From the NCBI RefSeq assembly GCF_910592395.1, contig NC_088318.1, positions 8,186,349-8,250,348 on the forward strand: a DNA stretch of 64,000 nucleotides. The letters are read 5' to 3'. The notes beneath the pieces are model-generated. The model saw only the letters and a program-made list of their open reading frames with translations. It was not told the origin of the DNA and searched no databases. Of the stretch, positions 45,057-55,409 are shown one piece after another (position 1 is the stretch's first letter; each line of letters begins with the position of its first letter). The stretch comes from Lineus longissimus (lineage: Eukaryota; Nemertea; Pilidiophora; Heteronemertea; Lineidae). Made by a program: the position numbers and the translations under genes.

Positions 45057-45379
45057 TCCTTTTCGCAAATTGGTCGTCTTCTGTCTTTCTTCCATACTTT
45101 AGTGCCACCGGATGTAGTCTGCCCTTGTGGAGGGAGCCTTTCAGCACAGGACACAAGTATCCATGCGAATTGAATCACATGGAGAGACTAGCCCAATCAC
45201 CCGCTTTTGGCTGGGTAGAAATGGGTAAATGTCGCAGACTGGACCTTAAACTCTACTGCCGACGTGTGAGCCCGGTCTGACAGATGAGCAAGTAGGGTCC
45301 ACCTAATGCAGAAGGCACCAGTTTCCCGAACTAAAAGGGTAACATTAACAAAATGCTCTACCCAACTCTATTATTGCCT

Positions 45380-46138
45380 AAAGGCCTGTGTACACTAGTA
45401 AAATATCAGCAACATTTTTACAACATTTCCAGTTGCAACAAATGTTGCAAAAATGATGCGTAGTGTGTACAGAGCAAAACGCGTCTTACATTTACAACAT
45501 GTTGTAAAATTGTTGTAAAATTGTTGCAAATTAAATGCAATGCAATTCTTTGTTGCATGTTGTAAAAATGTTGCAAACTCTTCAGCCAATCAGAAATAGG
45601 ATTTGCGTCATGTGATCTACCTGAGGTCATGTGACTTGAACAAGAAGCAGGTATAGCAACTCTCAAGTGAGTGTCTTGCTTCGTAGGGTGATGAAACCTT
45701 TCCTAGAAGTTTCATCCATTCGCAGGAAGTTTTTGTATGACGGCTTGTCAGTCAGCCGCAACTCCTTTAACAGGCAGTGGTATGCCCCATGATCCACCCT
45801 CATTTTGATCCAGGGCCTGGTCCATATTCTCTTTGGTTATTTCGCCGCCTCTTCCGTCTCTCAACAATGACAGCTAAAATTGCTGCAGATTGAAGCACTC
45901 AAAACACATCTTCTCTCCTTGGAATCATCCATTTTCCCTCCAAAATACCTATTTCCCTTTGTTCCCACTAAAAAGTTTGCAACAATTTACCAACATGCTG
46001 TAAAAATGTTGCTAATTTGTTGCAATTTTGTTGCTAGTGTACACAGGGCCTTGAAGGGCTTGTTGCAAAATTGTTGTAAAAATGTTGGTAAAATGTTGGT
46101 AAAATGTTGCTAATATTTTACTAGTGTACACCCTGCTT
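45380..46138. mobile_element. TIR element with GTTGCAA / GTTGTAAAA minirepeats (~760 bp)
   Basis: TGTACACTAGTAAAATAT at 45389-45406 and ATATTTTACTAGTGTACA at 46113-46130 are exact inverted repeats. Adjoining arms are made of TTGTAAAATTGTTGC-type units in opposite orientation. The centre is unique. No target duplication was settled; flanks are CTAA and TTAA. Non-coding. Confidence 0.8.
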
Positions 46139-47446
46139 AAGTCAAGTGAAACTCTTACAAACCTTAGCAGAATGCCACCATTGAAATGTTGATAGCAAGT
46201 AAAAACTTTAAACAGATAGACTTAATTTTTTTAACCAACTGCCACATGCGGTTTTCTTTATTTAGTCAATTTTGAGGTAAGTATTACAGAATGAAATACT
46301 TGAATACTAAAATTGACTGGCTCTTCTGATGATTGCACTGGTGAACATCGAAGTCGATGGGATGTGCAAAGTCATAGCTCGATCCTCTCTCCCCTCTCTC
46401 AAATGCAGCTGCAGTAGTGCAGATCATTCCTGCAAAACATGATGGGGAGATAACATTTTAATTTTGATAGATAGCTAAGCTAGCCAAGTTTTATATCAAA
46501 TACAAGGCCAACAACAACTGATAAGGCGCTAGGGCCGAATGATCAAGGAAGTTCATTGAGAATGAATTGTGATAAGAGTGATGAATCGTCCCCGTTTGAA
46601 GCATTGTGCTATGTACAGTGTGCATGTGTCAGTGTGTATCAGCTATCGCATTTATTGTTTCTTGACATTTCAAATCGCCGGAGTCGATCCTCAATTACAC
46701 TGTTTATGTACATTGGCAACCTTACCCGATGATATCAGAACGATGTTTATTATTGTCTTGTTTATTCACATTAGTTCTGCTATGTGACAAGAGTTATTTG
46801 TTGAGTAATCCATGATTTAAAGCCGGACTTTGACATCGTTTCTCAGACCAAGCTGCATTTCGCAGATCGTTTTTCAACGATCGTCGACGAACTATTTCAA
46901 ATTAATCACATCCAATTAAACAATCCAAGCCTTCCCTAATGTCATCAACATGCAAAAACACAAGCAGCCAAATATTATCGCCTATGAAATTGTGCATTTA
47001 ATGAGAACTTACCTCCGAATTGACAGAACGCGATCTATTCCATAGCATGGTCTCCTTACGTCTGAACTGCGCAGACTCCGAGACGTGACGTTCGCTGCAC
47101 GTGGGATAACTCGCGCGAAATTTAAAATGCTCTTCTTGGGGGGGTGCTCACTAAATTGCGCCAGTAACACCACCTGGTGAGAAATTCATGAACCACGCCT
47201 ATTGATAATGAAAGAGAAAGCTTTGCTCTATAAGATTAGATTTGATTCATGATCCCCAACTTAAAGAATTAGGAGAAATCAGCTGCTGGAAAAGTTTTTG
47301 GAAAATTTCGCTCGGTGCCACCTAGTGGCCAAACCGCTCATCCTGCCGGACCCACATTTGGTCTATTCAGGAGTCCTCAAGGGTCTCAACGCCTCAGAGG
47401 GAAAATCTATCGCCTATCCGCCATAGTTTTGAAACGTGCCTGTTTA

Positions 47447-47452
<6 letters not shown>

Positions 47453-47477
<25 letters not shown>

Positions 47478-47481
47478 GACA
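47453..47481 (+). repeat. GACA microsatellite in a family-B tail
   Basis: Seven GACA units followed by GGACATTC; same place as the GGAT run in copy B1. Confidence 0.85.
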
Positions 47482-47749
47482 TTCATTCTACCATTTACTC
47501 ATATGAATAGCTCAGCTTGTCAGCTGAGCTAAAAATGACCATTGCAGAGACACTGTGACATAGGCATATACTTTTTACAATTAAAAATGCTCTCAAAAGA
47601 CGATAAGGAATGATTATTTATCAACATTTCCTGAACTATATATCTTCTAATTATCACTTTACATAAAAAGGTTGGCGTACGCAAGGTCACGTGCTTTTCT
47701 TTCCTCGTGACAATATACAGCAAAAAAGTTACAACCACATAATCGTGCC

Positions 47750-48086
47750 ATAAGTCCATAATGAGATCACGGTGACACGTTATAAATGTTTCGCCAGCTT
47801 CGCTATTTTGCCGCTATGCGGTGCGTTCGGTCCATGCGTAAAGTGCAATTTTTCTGTTTTCAGCAAACACCCCCTGATTGGGAAACAGTGAATCAGATTA
47901 ATGCGATGATACAGTGCCTACAGATTTGCTACACATTTACGGCATATGAAGAAAAAATCTTGAAGCAGTCTCAAGTTGGGGTGGTATGTGGTATGTGGTA
48001 TGAGGTAAGGACGGACAGACGGAGATATGGACATATCAAAAGACAGAAAGACAGACGCCAAAGAGGACAACACCACCCTTGGCCAC
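47750..48086 (+). repeat. Direct duplication, copy 1 (partner 48238-48590)
   Basis: ATAAGTCCATAATGAGATCA to CACCCTTGGCCA is repeated 488 bases downstream with about 95% identity. Repeat J (48087-48237) lies between. A TTTTCAG acceptor-like site precedes an open stretch (QTPPDWETVNQINAMIQCLQ) in both copies; exon status is not supported otherwise. Confidence 0.8.
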
Positions 48087-48237
48087 CAAGCGGGGCCTAT
48101 TGGTATTAGGCTAAGTAGGCTATTAGGCTAAGTAGCTTCGCGCTACGCACCATTCTGGGAAAAGTCAATGAGGAAGTATGCTCATTAGCATAATCTATTC
48201 TTAGCTCCAGCTCGAGGTAATCTTGCACAGTGTTTCT
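48087..48237 (+). repeat. Repeat J, copy 2
   Basis: Near-identical to 44537-44667, with a small internal duplication (TTAGGCTAAGTAG repeated). Confidence 0.8.
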
Positions 48238-48590
48238 ATAAGTCCATAATGAGATCACGGTGACACGTTATAAATGTTTCGCCAGCTTCGCTATTTTGCC
48301 GCTACGCGGTGCGTTCGGTCCATGCGTAAAGTGCAATTTTTCTCTTTTCAGCAAACACCCGATGATTGGGAAACAGTGAATCAGATTGATGCGATGATAC
48401 AGTGCCTACAGATTTGCTAAACATTTTCGGCATATGAAGAAAAAATCTTGAAGCAGTCTCAAGTTAGGGCGTTTATGTGGTATGTGGAAAGGACGGACAG
48501 ACGGAGATATGGACATATCAAAAGACAGAAAGACAGACGCCAAAGAGGACAACACCACCCTTGGCCATGCCGCTGGCCAAGAGGTAAAAA
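48238..48590 (+). repeat. Direct duplication, copy 2, ending in a hairpin tail
   Basis: Ends with CTTGGCC-ATGCCGC-TGGCCAAG then AGGTAAAAA, a HINE-style hairpin. In copy 1 that hairpin is broken by repeat J after CTTGGCCA. Confidence 0.75.
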
Positions 48591-48959
48591 TACTGTGTTT
48601 AGCCTCACATGACACCCCTCGGCCCGCGACTAGGTGGAGGTAGGTGATAAGTTGATGAGTGCATTATGCTGATAACAATGCACTTGCAGATACACATTGA
48701 AATAAGATATGCTGAAATTGTGTGCAGCTTATAGCAATGTGCACATGACAGACAACATTTTAAAGAACTGGCCAGGTGAGCTAAAGATTGCTAGTATGCT
48801 GATAACTTTGCAGACCATGTATGAATGCTGATAAATACACTGAGCATTGTTACATATAAATACAATTGAGCTGTTCAATTCATTTCAGTGATCTTATCTC
48901 AGTACTACATGTAACAATCATTTAACCATGTTATCCAGGACCTTCCTCCTTGACGTTCC

Positions 48960-49115
48960 TCTTTGACCTTAGGTCTCTGAGACAATTTTACATCATCTGA
49001 TGTCATCACAAAAAAACCAAAACAAATTCAAATATGAAAACCAGCCTACCTTTGCTCTGTGAAGATTCATTTGGAAAAGATGAACTAAGCATGAGAATCC
49101 TCATCAGCACCTGAA
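48960..49115 (-). repeat. Inverted duplication partner of 59170-59770; includes an exon-like segment
   Basis: TTTTACATCATCTGATGTCATCAC and CCTTTGCTCTGTGAAGAT recur in reverse at 59170-59770. On the minus strand, 49111-49049 has a TATTTCAG acceptor, a short open stretch with ATG (MRILMLSSSFPNESSQSK) and a GTAGGC donor. A start of this type is seen in some glycosyltransferases, but 20 residues are not enough to name a gene. Confidence 0.45.
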
Positions 49116-49199
49116 ATATGACACAGTTATTTTATAAATCACAATCGGTTGGTTCTAGTCTGCATTCAGTGGATTCCTGGGCACTTGGAAATCCTGGAA

Positions 49200-49340
49200 A
49201 TAAAACGGCCAAGGGCCATTGTTCTCACCGTCTAGGTATTTGGTGGTTAGGAATTCATCCTGGTTAAGAAACGTGTTATAGTATATAGGTCAAACCAAAG
49301 TCGGTATGACATGCAATGTACAGAGTTCATACACCAACAA
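49200..49340 (+). mobile_element. Family-A head fragment (copy A8)
   Basis: AAAACGGCCAAGGGCCATTG, then TCTCACC and an uninterrupted ATCCTGGTTAAGAAACGTG. It is a second empty-site witness for the piggyBac insertion at 22095. Confidence 0.65.
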
Positions 49341-49414
49341 AGATATTTTTCTAAAGTATATTTTAGGGCTATATTGGTATGTTTTTCAAGGGTTTTCACG
49401 GATAAATCTCAACT

Positions 49415-49465
49415 GAAACTAGAACTATGAATTTGCTTGGCAGCAAATGGAATGGTCCCCACTAA
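49415..49465 (+). mobile_element. Family-D head fragment
   Basis: CTAGAACTATGAATTTGCTTGG then AGCAAATGGAATGGTCCCCAC, similar to heads at 49990 and 54293. Confidence 0.45.
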
Positions 49466-49984
49466 TTAGGGTTGAGGGAGGTGTGAAGATGTACAATGGA
49501 AGTTGTGAGGTAGGGAGGCACCTGGGTAGAAGAGCAAAGAAGGTAGTTGCTTTGTGGGATTAAATCAAGTACTTCTGTATTTTGGAGTTGTCCATAGGAC
49601 TAACATAGTAGCAGCATCTGGTTTTCCTCAGAATTGGCTAGTGGTGGTGGTTTTCATGGCAGGCACAGCTGCTTTGGTCAATTTAGGAATAACTGAGTTG
49701 TCATTTGAAAAGGTATGCCATGTCATGAAAATTGAAGATACAGTCAACCTTGCCAAAGTTGAACTTGCATATGCCGAGCTCTGATTAAGTTGAAGCAAAT
49801 TTCATGCTTTTCTTTTGAATAATCATCACCTAAGTAGACTTTGCGTAAGTCGAAGAAAAATCTATGGTCCCAATAGGTTCGACTAAGGTGAGGTCTACAG
49901 TACTACGTTTTGTTTTGAGATGACAATTCAATAAAATCCTTTTTTATACTTTTGATAGAAGATGAATAACTAAGATACAAGAGA

Positions 49985-50645
49985 TTACTAGAAATTTGAA
50001 ATTTACTTGTCAGCAAATTTGATAGCCCCCACGGGCCCACACAGTACACGTATGGAGGATTGAAGTCTATTCCGTTTCGCGGATGATCTATTTCCGGACA
50101 AACACGCTCGCGCTTTCTCAAAATCACACGCTCAATAACATTTAAACAACACCCTAACCTTTTCAGATGGGCAGGATGGATCATCGATAAGCATTTAAGG
50201 CTATTCCTTTATTTTATTCCTACATTCAACCGTCGTTCTTTGCTCAAAATACTCGACAGCTCGCCACTTCGAGGGATCCCCCACTTCGGCAAAGAGATAC
50301 CGCCGCCATGATGCATGAGGATATGACGTCACCATTACGGGGCGGAGCTTATGCTAATGTACGTGTGATTGACAGAATCGTGCCGGAGATTTGAAAGCAA
50401 ATCAGAAAATCGGCGCATAAAAACGCTTCAAAAGCATCAAAATGAACCCAAATTTCGAAAAGTCTTTGGTGACGTTGAATGGTTGGGGTTATGTTTGGTG
50501 GTATACGGAAGAAAGATTTTTGGTTTATTTAGGTGTTTTAGAGAACACTCACAATAATGTTTGTGGGTGAACAGATAGAAGAATGTAGAACTTCCAGCAA
50601 TATCAATATGGTCCCCAGACTGTGGGTCTGGGGCCCATAATTACT
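49985..50645 (+). mobile_element. HINE-like element, family D (copy D1)
   Basis: Head CTAGAAATTTGAAATTTACTTG, then CAGCAAATTTGATAGCCCCCAC; tail TATCAATATGGTCCCCAGAC and GGGTCTGGGGCCCATAATTA, a hairpin with a CCCCAGAC/GTCTGGGG stem. Part of the middle (GGGGCGGAGCTTATGCTAAT, AACGCTTCAAAAGCATC) matches the left part of the 4.7-kb element (about 55063-55200). Confidence 0.6.
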
Positions 50646-50973
50646 ATATTGCACTGGGGGTTGGGGATAGCTTTGAGTGTGAGAGGTCCAGTGGGTAGGT
50701 TGTCCAGTCTCATACAAAAAAGAAACTCCGAAAGGTTACCAGGACAGGTCCTCATGTCATGCAGGGACAAAACCATCACCAGAGAAGATGATGTTTGGGG
50801 GATTGAATTTATTCATAGCAATCAGTGTGAAAGGAAGCCATGATAAAAAGGAATGAAGTACTGTGATCAGGAGTGGTTTGAAGGTTTCCACATTCAGTCT
50901 CCCAGGGCCTGTCAGGAGAAATCTCCACAGGAGCTATTAGTCACTCCCGTGGGGTACTTCACGGGAGCTACCT
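50646..50973. other. No gene recognised
   Basis: No supported feature; a short open frame at 50622-50843 has no domain. Confidence 0.35.
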
Positions 50974-51020
50974 AACAAGAGGCCCAAGGGCCTGGCGCTC
51001 AGCTGAAATGGATAGGTGAA
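50974..51020 (+). mobile_element. Family-B head (copy B4)
   Basis: AACAAGAGGCCCAAGGGCCT then GGCGCTCAGCTGAAATGG. A matching tail was not found nearby. Confidence 0.55.
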
Positions 51021-51439
51021 GGCAAGGGCCAAAGTTGTGTTGGTACCCTGTTATTATGAGGCAACGTGAAGCTGAAACGTCTAGCACGCAGAAGTGCTGG
51101 TGCGAAAGACCTTCCTGCTATATCAGTGCATGCTGAAGTACTGAGTTGACGTCACCCTGCTATTATGACGTAAAGTCATTTCTATTGCCGTTGCAGTAGT
51201 GGGGTGTGTGATGACGTCAAGGAGTTGTGTGGTGACGTCAAAGAGTGGAGTCCTTGTCTTCATGCAGCGTAGGTGGAAATAATAACATGCACATGGACAC
51301 AAGGTACATAATCATTACAGTGTATTTTGTGAGGTGGGGCCTGGTGCTTCACAATGGTCAAATGAACCGACTGTTGTCTGGACATTGATGAAGTGGATGC
51401 AAATGTTTGGGATGGTCTTTTTTGTATGCGAAGAAAAGA

Positions 51440-52450
51440 AGATAATTTTTCGACGCGACACACCTTTGGACCACCCTCTATCAGCACACGAAATTTCAAC
51501 CTAAAATATATTGTCGTTCAGAAGTTACAAAGCGAAGGGAATTTTCATGATTTTCGGGAAGCGCCCCCAATAGGGCAGAAAAATGGATGAAACTAAAAAC
51601 CCGGGTGATATATCGTGTACTTTTGTTGGCTTATTCTACCATAAAAATTTGGTAAAGATACTTTATGTGTTTTTGGTTTTGGCCCCCTGGTGGCCAAATC
51701 AAGAATCAAACTCGGCCAATTTTTCGATGCGACATACCTTTGTCCCGCCCTCTATCAGCACACGAAATTTAAATCCAAAATATTTTGTCATTCAGAAGTT
51801 ACAGAGTGGAAGGGAATTTTCATGATATTCAGGAAGCGCCCCCTATAGGGCAGAAAAATGGATGAAACTGAAAACCCGGGTAATATATCGTGTACTTTTG
51901 TTGGCTTAGTCTACCATAAAAATTTGGTAAAGATACTTTATGTGTTTTTGGTTTTGGCCCCCTGGTGAAGATCAGACGAATATTAAGCGAGTTCTAACAC
52001 TTTATGTGTTTTTTGTTTTGGCCCCCCTGGTTGCCAAATCAAGAATCAAACTCAGCCGATTTTTCAACGCGACACACCTTTGTCCTGCCCTCTATCAGCA
52101 CACCAAATTTCAATCCAAAATATTTTGTCGTTCAGAAGTTACAAAGCGGAAGGGAATTTTCATGATTTTCAGGAAGCGCCCCCTATAGGGCAGAAATATG
52201 AATGAAGCTAAAAACCCAGGTGATATATCGTGTATCTATGTAAGCTTAGTCTACCATAAAAATATGGTAAAGATCAGACGAATATTAAGCGAGTTCTAAC
52301 ACTTTATGTGTTTTTGGTTTTGGCCCCCTGGCAGCCAAATGGAGAATCAAACTCGGTCGATTTTTCGACGCGACACACCTTTGGCCCACCCTCTATCAGC
52401 ACACCAAATTTCAATCCAAAATATTATGTCGTTAAGAAGTTATAGAGCGG
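51440..52450 (+). repeat. Tandem array, 4 units of 274-340 bp (HINE body type)
   Basis: TTTTTCGACGCGACACACCT-type segments begin near 51447, 51721, 52061 and 52362. Each unit holds CCCTCTATCAGCACACnAAA, GTCGTTCAGAAGTTACA, AGGAAGCGCCCCCTATAGGG and TTGGTTTTGGCCCCCTGGTG. The plan is like family A with different sequence. Units differ by blocks (a GATCAGACGAATATTAAGCG insert is present in some only). Confidence 0.8.
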
Positions 52451-52697
52451 ACAGGAAACATGGGTCCAGCGAGTAGCGAGCGCCAAGCGGCGCAACATTT
52501 TGCCCCCTACTGGCCAGGCCGGGAATCTGACCGGGATGATTTTTAGTGGGACACATCTTCAGATGTCCTTCACTCCTACCACTAAATATCGATTAAATTG
52601 CTTGAGTCGTTTGGAAGCTGTAGGGTTGAAACGAGCACAAAGTCGGTGCCATGTACTAATACCATGTCCCCCTACACAAGCTCCGGGGGACAAAAAG
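52450..52697 (+). mobile_element. HINE-like head/tail with GTCCCCC hairpin
   Basis: GTCCAGCGAGTAGCGAGCGC then GCCCCCTACTGGCCAGGC; tail TGTCCCCC at 52665-52672 and GGGGGACA at 52685-52692 with a 12-base loop and AAAAGG after. The hairpin sequence is distinct from the other families. Confidence 0.6.
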
Positions 52698-54097
52698 GGT
52701 GACATATAGACGGGGAAATGTACACCATCGGATACAGTCTGCATTTGATCAGGCATTTGTCAGATGATATCCTGAACAAGGCATCTATGGAAGCAAATCC
52801 AGAAAGAGACTTAACCTTCGAAGGGCACACTTATTACTCAGTGAAAAGTCAGTCCTGTGGGCTGTTTTCCAATTCAAAATAAAAGTGTAACCTCTTTAAA
52901 TTAGTCTCACAGACTGAACCATAACACTCAACAGCCAACCGTGCCCACATGATGTGAGCCGAGAGCTGGGCTTGAAGATGAGCGAGTGGTGTACTACATT
53001 TTGAAAATTGTCATCATCTACGACATGTGACAGAACAGGATCTAGTGGACTTAATGCTGAGGTACTATCCTATAAGGTGTCCATCAAATGAATCATGAGG
53101 GCCTGTTGAGTTATACTCTAACCCTATCCTATAGGGCTAGGCTATCGCTTTGTCTTTTTTACAGCCTACAGCAGAGCAATACACAGCGCAGTGTACAGAC
53201 AGTACAGGATTGCAAACCAAAAACATGAGCATTGCTGCATAACGAAACTGCAGTGGATTTCATACTACGATGTCATAATGTGACTTTCAAAATAATTGTT
53301 GTCACGGCCAATGACCAGACAGGGAGAAAACAAATGTAAATGGCGAGATTTGTTGCAAAATTGCCAACCACAACAACTCAGGGACCGTAGCCAAAATGGC
53401 CGACGGCGAATTCTCCGGTCGCTAGCGCAGTCCATAAACAAGCATCAATTTTACCAACTTTGGGTGAAGCTTGGTCAGTTACAGTTACAGTTACAGAACT
53501 GTTAGAAATACATCTAAACAACATATATATACAGTTAAAAGTGCATAAAAATCCCGATTCAACCTCCGGGCGCTACATTTTTTTTCTCCGGACCCTACCG
53601 GTCGTTATTTAGTGCGACCGCCACCAGAGTGTTTATCAAGATCTTTCGCCGTTTTAATTGCGCGTTTTAGGCAGATTAATCAATTATTACATGCATGCAT
53701 TATATATCACCGAAATGATAATTGCGTAGGCTATTTGAAACTAAGTTCAGATATCATTTTTGATCTTTGAATTGAATTTAGGCGAGTGATTTTTGACACC
53801 CGGTCGACATATCGGGACTTGCAAAATTCACGCGAGATCCCTTGCATCATCGGCACGTTTGAAAACCGAAATTCACAAATTCTTTTCAGTACCTAAACAA
53901 ATTTCAGGTACATGGTCATGTTGATTAAAAGAGTATCAACCGATTGAACATGAGGAATTTCACTCACCTTCATTGAAGCAGCGACTACCGCCATTTTTAA
54001 ATGTCGGCATCTTTTCTATCGATCGGCCAATCAACAACACTGCTTGCAAAAAAGTTGAGCCACTGCCAAATTTCAAATCGCCAAAATTCAGTCAGTG
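52698..54097. other. No gene recognised over 1.4 kb
   Basis: Includes an AAAATGGCCGACGG motif near 53393 that recalls a promoter or first-exon context, and (GTTACA)n near 53475, but no supported exon follows. The sequence near 53995-54095 leads into the family-B copy that hosts the 4.7-kb element. Confidence 0.35.
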
Positions 54098-54164
54098 TGC
54101 CTACAGCGCCAACTGGCGGTGAAAACTAAATTAATTCCATTAAAAGTAAAAATGAAAAAATATT
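54098..54164 (+). mobile_element. Family-B element, left part (host of the 4.7-kb insertion)
   Basis: GTGCCTACAGCGCCAACTGG, then CGGTGAAAACTAAATTAATTCC. It matches 42352-42433 in copy B2. The right part resumes at 58872. Confidence 0.75.
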
Positions 54165-54289
54165 AACAAGAGCTACGCAGAGCGAGCACATTATACGCCC
54201 GCCATAAGAGTAAAGGGTGGTTGGTCAGGGTGAAAAGTGTGTTTGCAATTGTACTGGGGAAAAGCACTGCAGTACATGCAAAAGAAAAG

Positions 54290-55395
54290 AAAACTAGAAT
54301 TCCGAAATTTGCTGGTAGCAAATTTGATAGTCCCCAGGTAATCGTCATGTCAACCGAGTAGAAACCGAGTAACAAACTCGACTGTAGTCAAACTACGAAG
54401 AAGAACGTGTGCAAATACTTTGAGGGCGATATCGTAGGAGTTGGTCTTGAGTATGGGAACCTGAAGGTCCGTGAGGCACCTGGGGAGAGAAGACTAGTTG
54501 AACGATTAGCATCAATTAAAATAGGAGTGCAGGAACAAGGTTTTTTTAGCAGGAGGAAAGCGAGAACATTTTGCGACGTCGTATTCCGATTTGACTGGTT
54601 AGTGGCAAAATCTGCTTTTACATTTGCAAATTAACATATTAGTTTTTCTAGTTCTAACGTTGTCTGAATTAAAGATGCTTTCCCAATGCTTGACTGGTCT
54701 GGCAAGAGGCATTGCCAAGAAAACGTGGCGAGAGAAACATCTGATTGAAGTACTGCGCTTATTAAATTTCATGTTCATGGCGAAGATTGGCCTAAAACGT
54801 GGACGAAAAGAGTGCATTATCGAGTGTTGGAGAGGTCACGTGATTGTACGAGAAACCTGAGCGAAAGCAATATTGACTCCAGCTCCCAGAGCTAGGAGGG
54901 AGGAGCTGGAGTCATAAAAACGCATCTAAAGCATCGAAATATTCTGAGTTTTGAAAAATCGTTTTGCGATAGTCCATGAATCAAATTGGGTTTCTTTATA
55001 ATACCTCCACCGTCCCATCGCTCGACCAACTCCTGAGAATAATGACATCATTATGACGGGGCGGAGGTTATGCTAATGTATCAGCGTCTCGCCTCTGCGC
55101 ATGTCACAGCGCATGTCAGATTGAATCGCGGCTTCGGCATGTTGGGAAGGACGATCAGACGATATCTCAGCAAAAAATGCTTCAAAAGTATCGAAATACT
55201 CAGGATTTTTAAAATACTTTTGCGATAGTCCATAGATGGAATTGGGTTTGGTGGTGTAAGGGTGATTGATTTCTGGTTTATTTAGCCGTTTTCCTGGACT
55301 ACTGCAATAAATGTGTTGGTGGAAGAAAATAACAGTTTAAAGAATTCCAGTGATATCAATATAGTCCCCAGACGGGATCTGGGGCCTATAATGAG
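54290..55395 (+). mobile_element. Family-D/F nested material inside element E
   Basis: A D-type head (AGAATTCCGAAATTTGCTGG, then AGCAAATTTGATAGTCCCCAG) and D-type tail (TATCAATATAGTCCCCAGAC, GGATCTGGGGCCTATAAT) enclose an F copy (54418-54917). That copy ends in the hairpin TGACTCCAGCTCC (54874-54886) and GGAGCTGGAGTCA (54902-54914). So F lies in D, D in E, and E in B. Confidence 0.6.
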
Positions 55396-55409
55396 TTATC
55401 ACACTCGAA

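Larger units (their letters stand above)
44776..47531 (+). mobile_element. HINE-like element, family B (copy B3), possibly with an internal MITE
   Basis: Head CTAGAGGCCCAAGGGCCTGG, then CGCTCAGCTGAG. A family-B tail at 47453-47531 has (GACA)n, GGACATTC, and the hairpin AGCTCAGC-TTGTCA-GCTGAGCT. The head and tail may belong to one element expanded by the TIR element at 45380-46138 and other insertions, or to two different copies. Confidence 0.4.

Noticed and set aside
45880-46113. Open frames across the GTTGCAA-rich element
   Set aside because: They follow the minirepeats of a non-coding TIR element and end within it.
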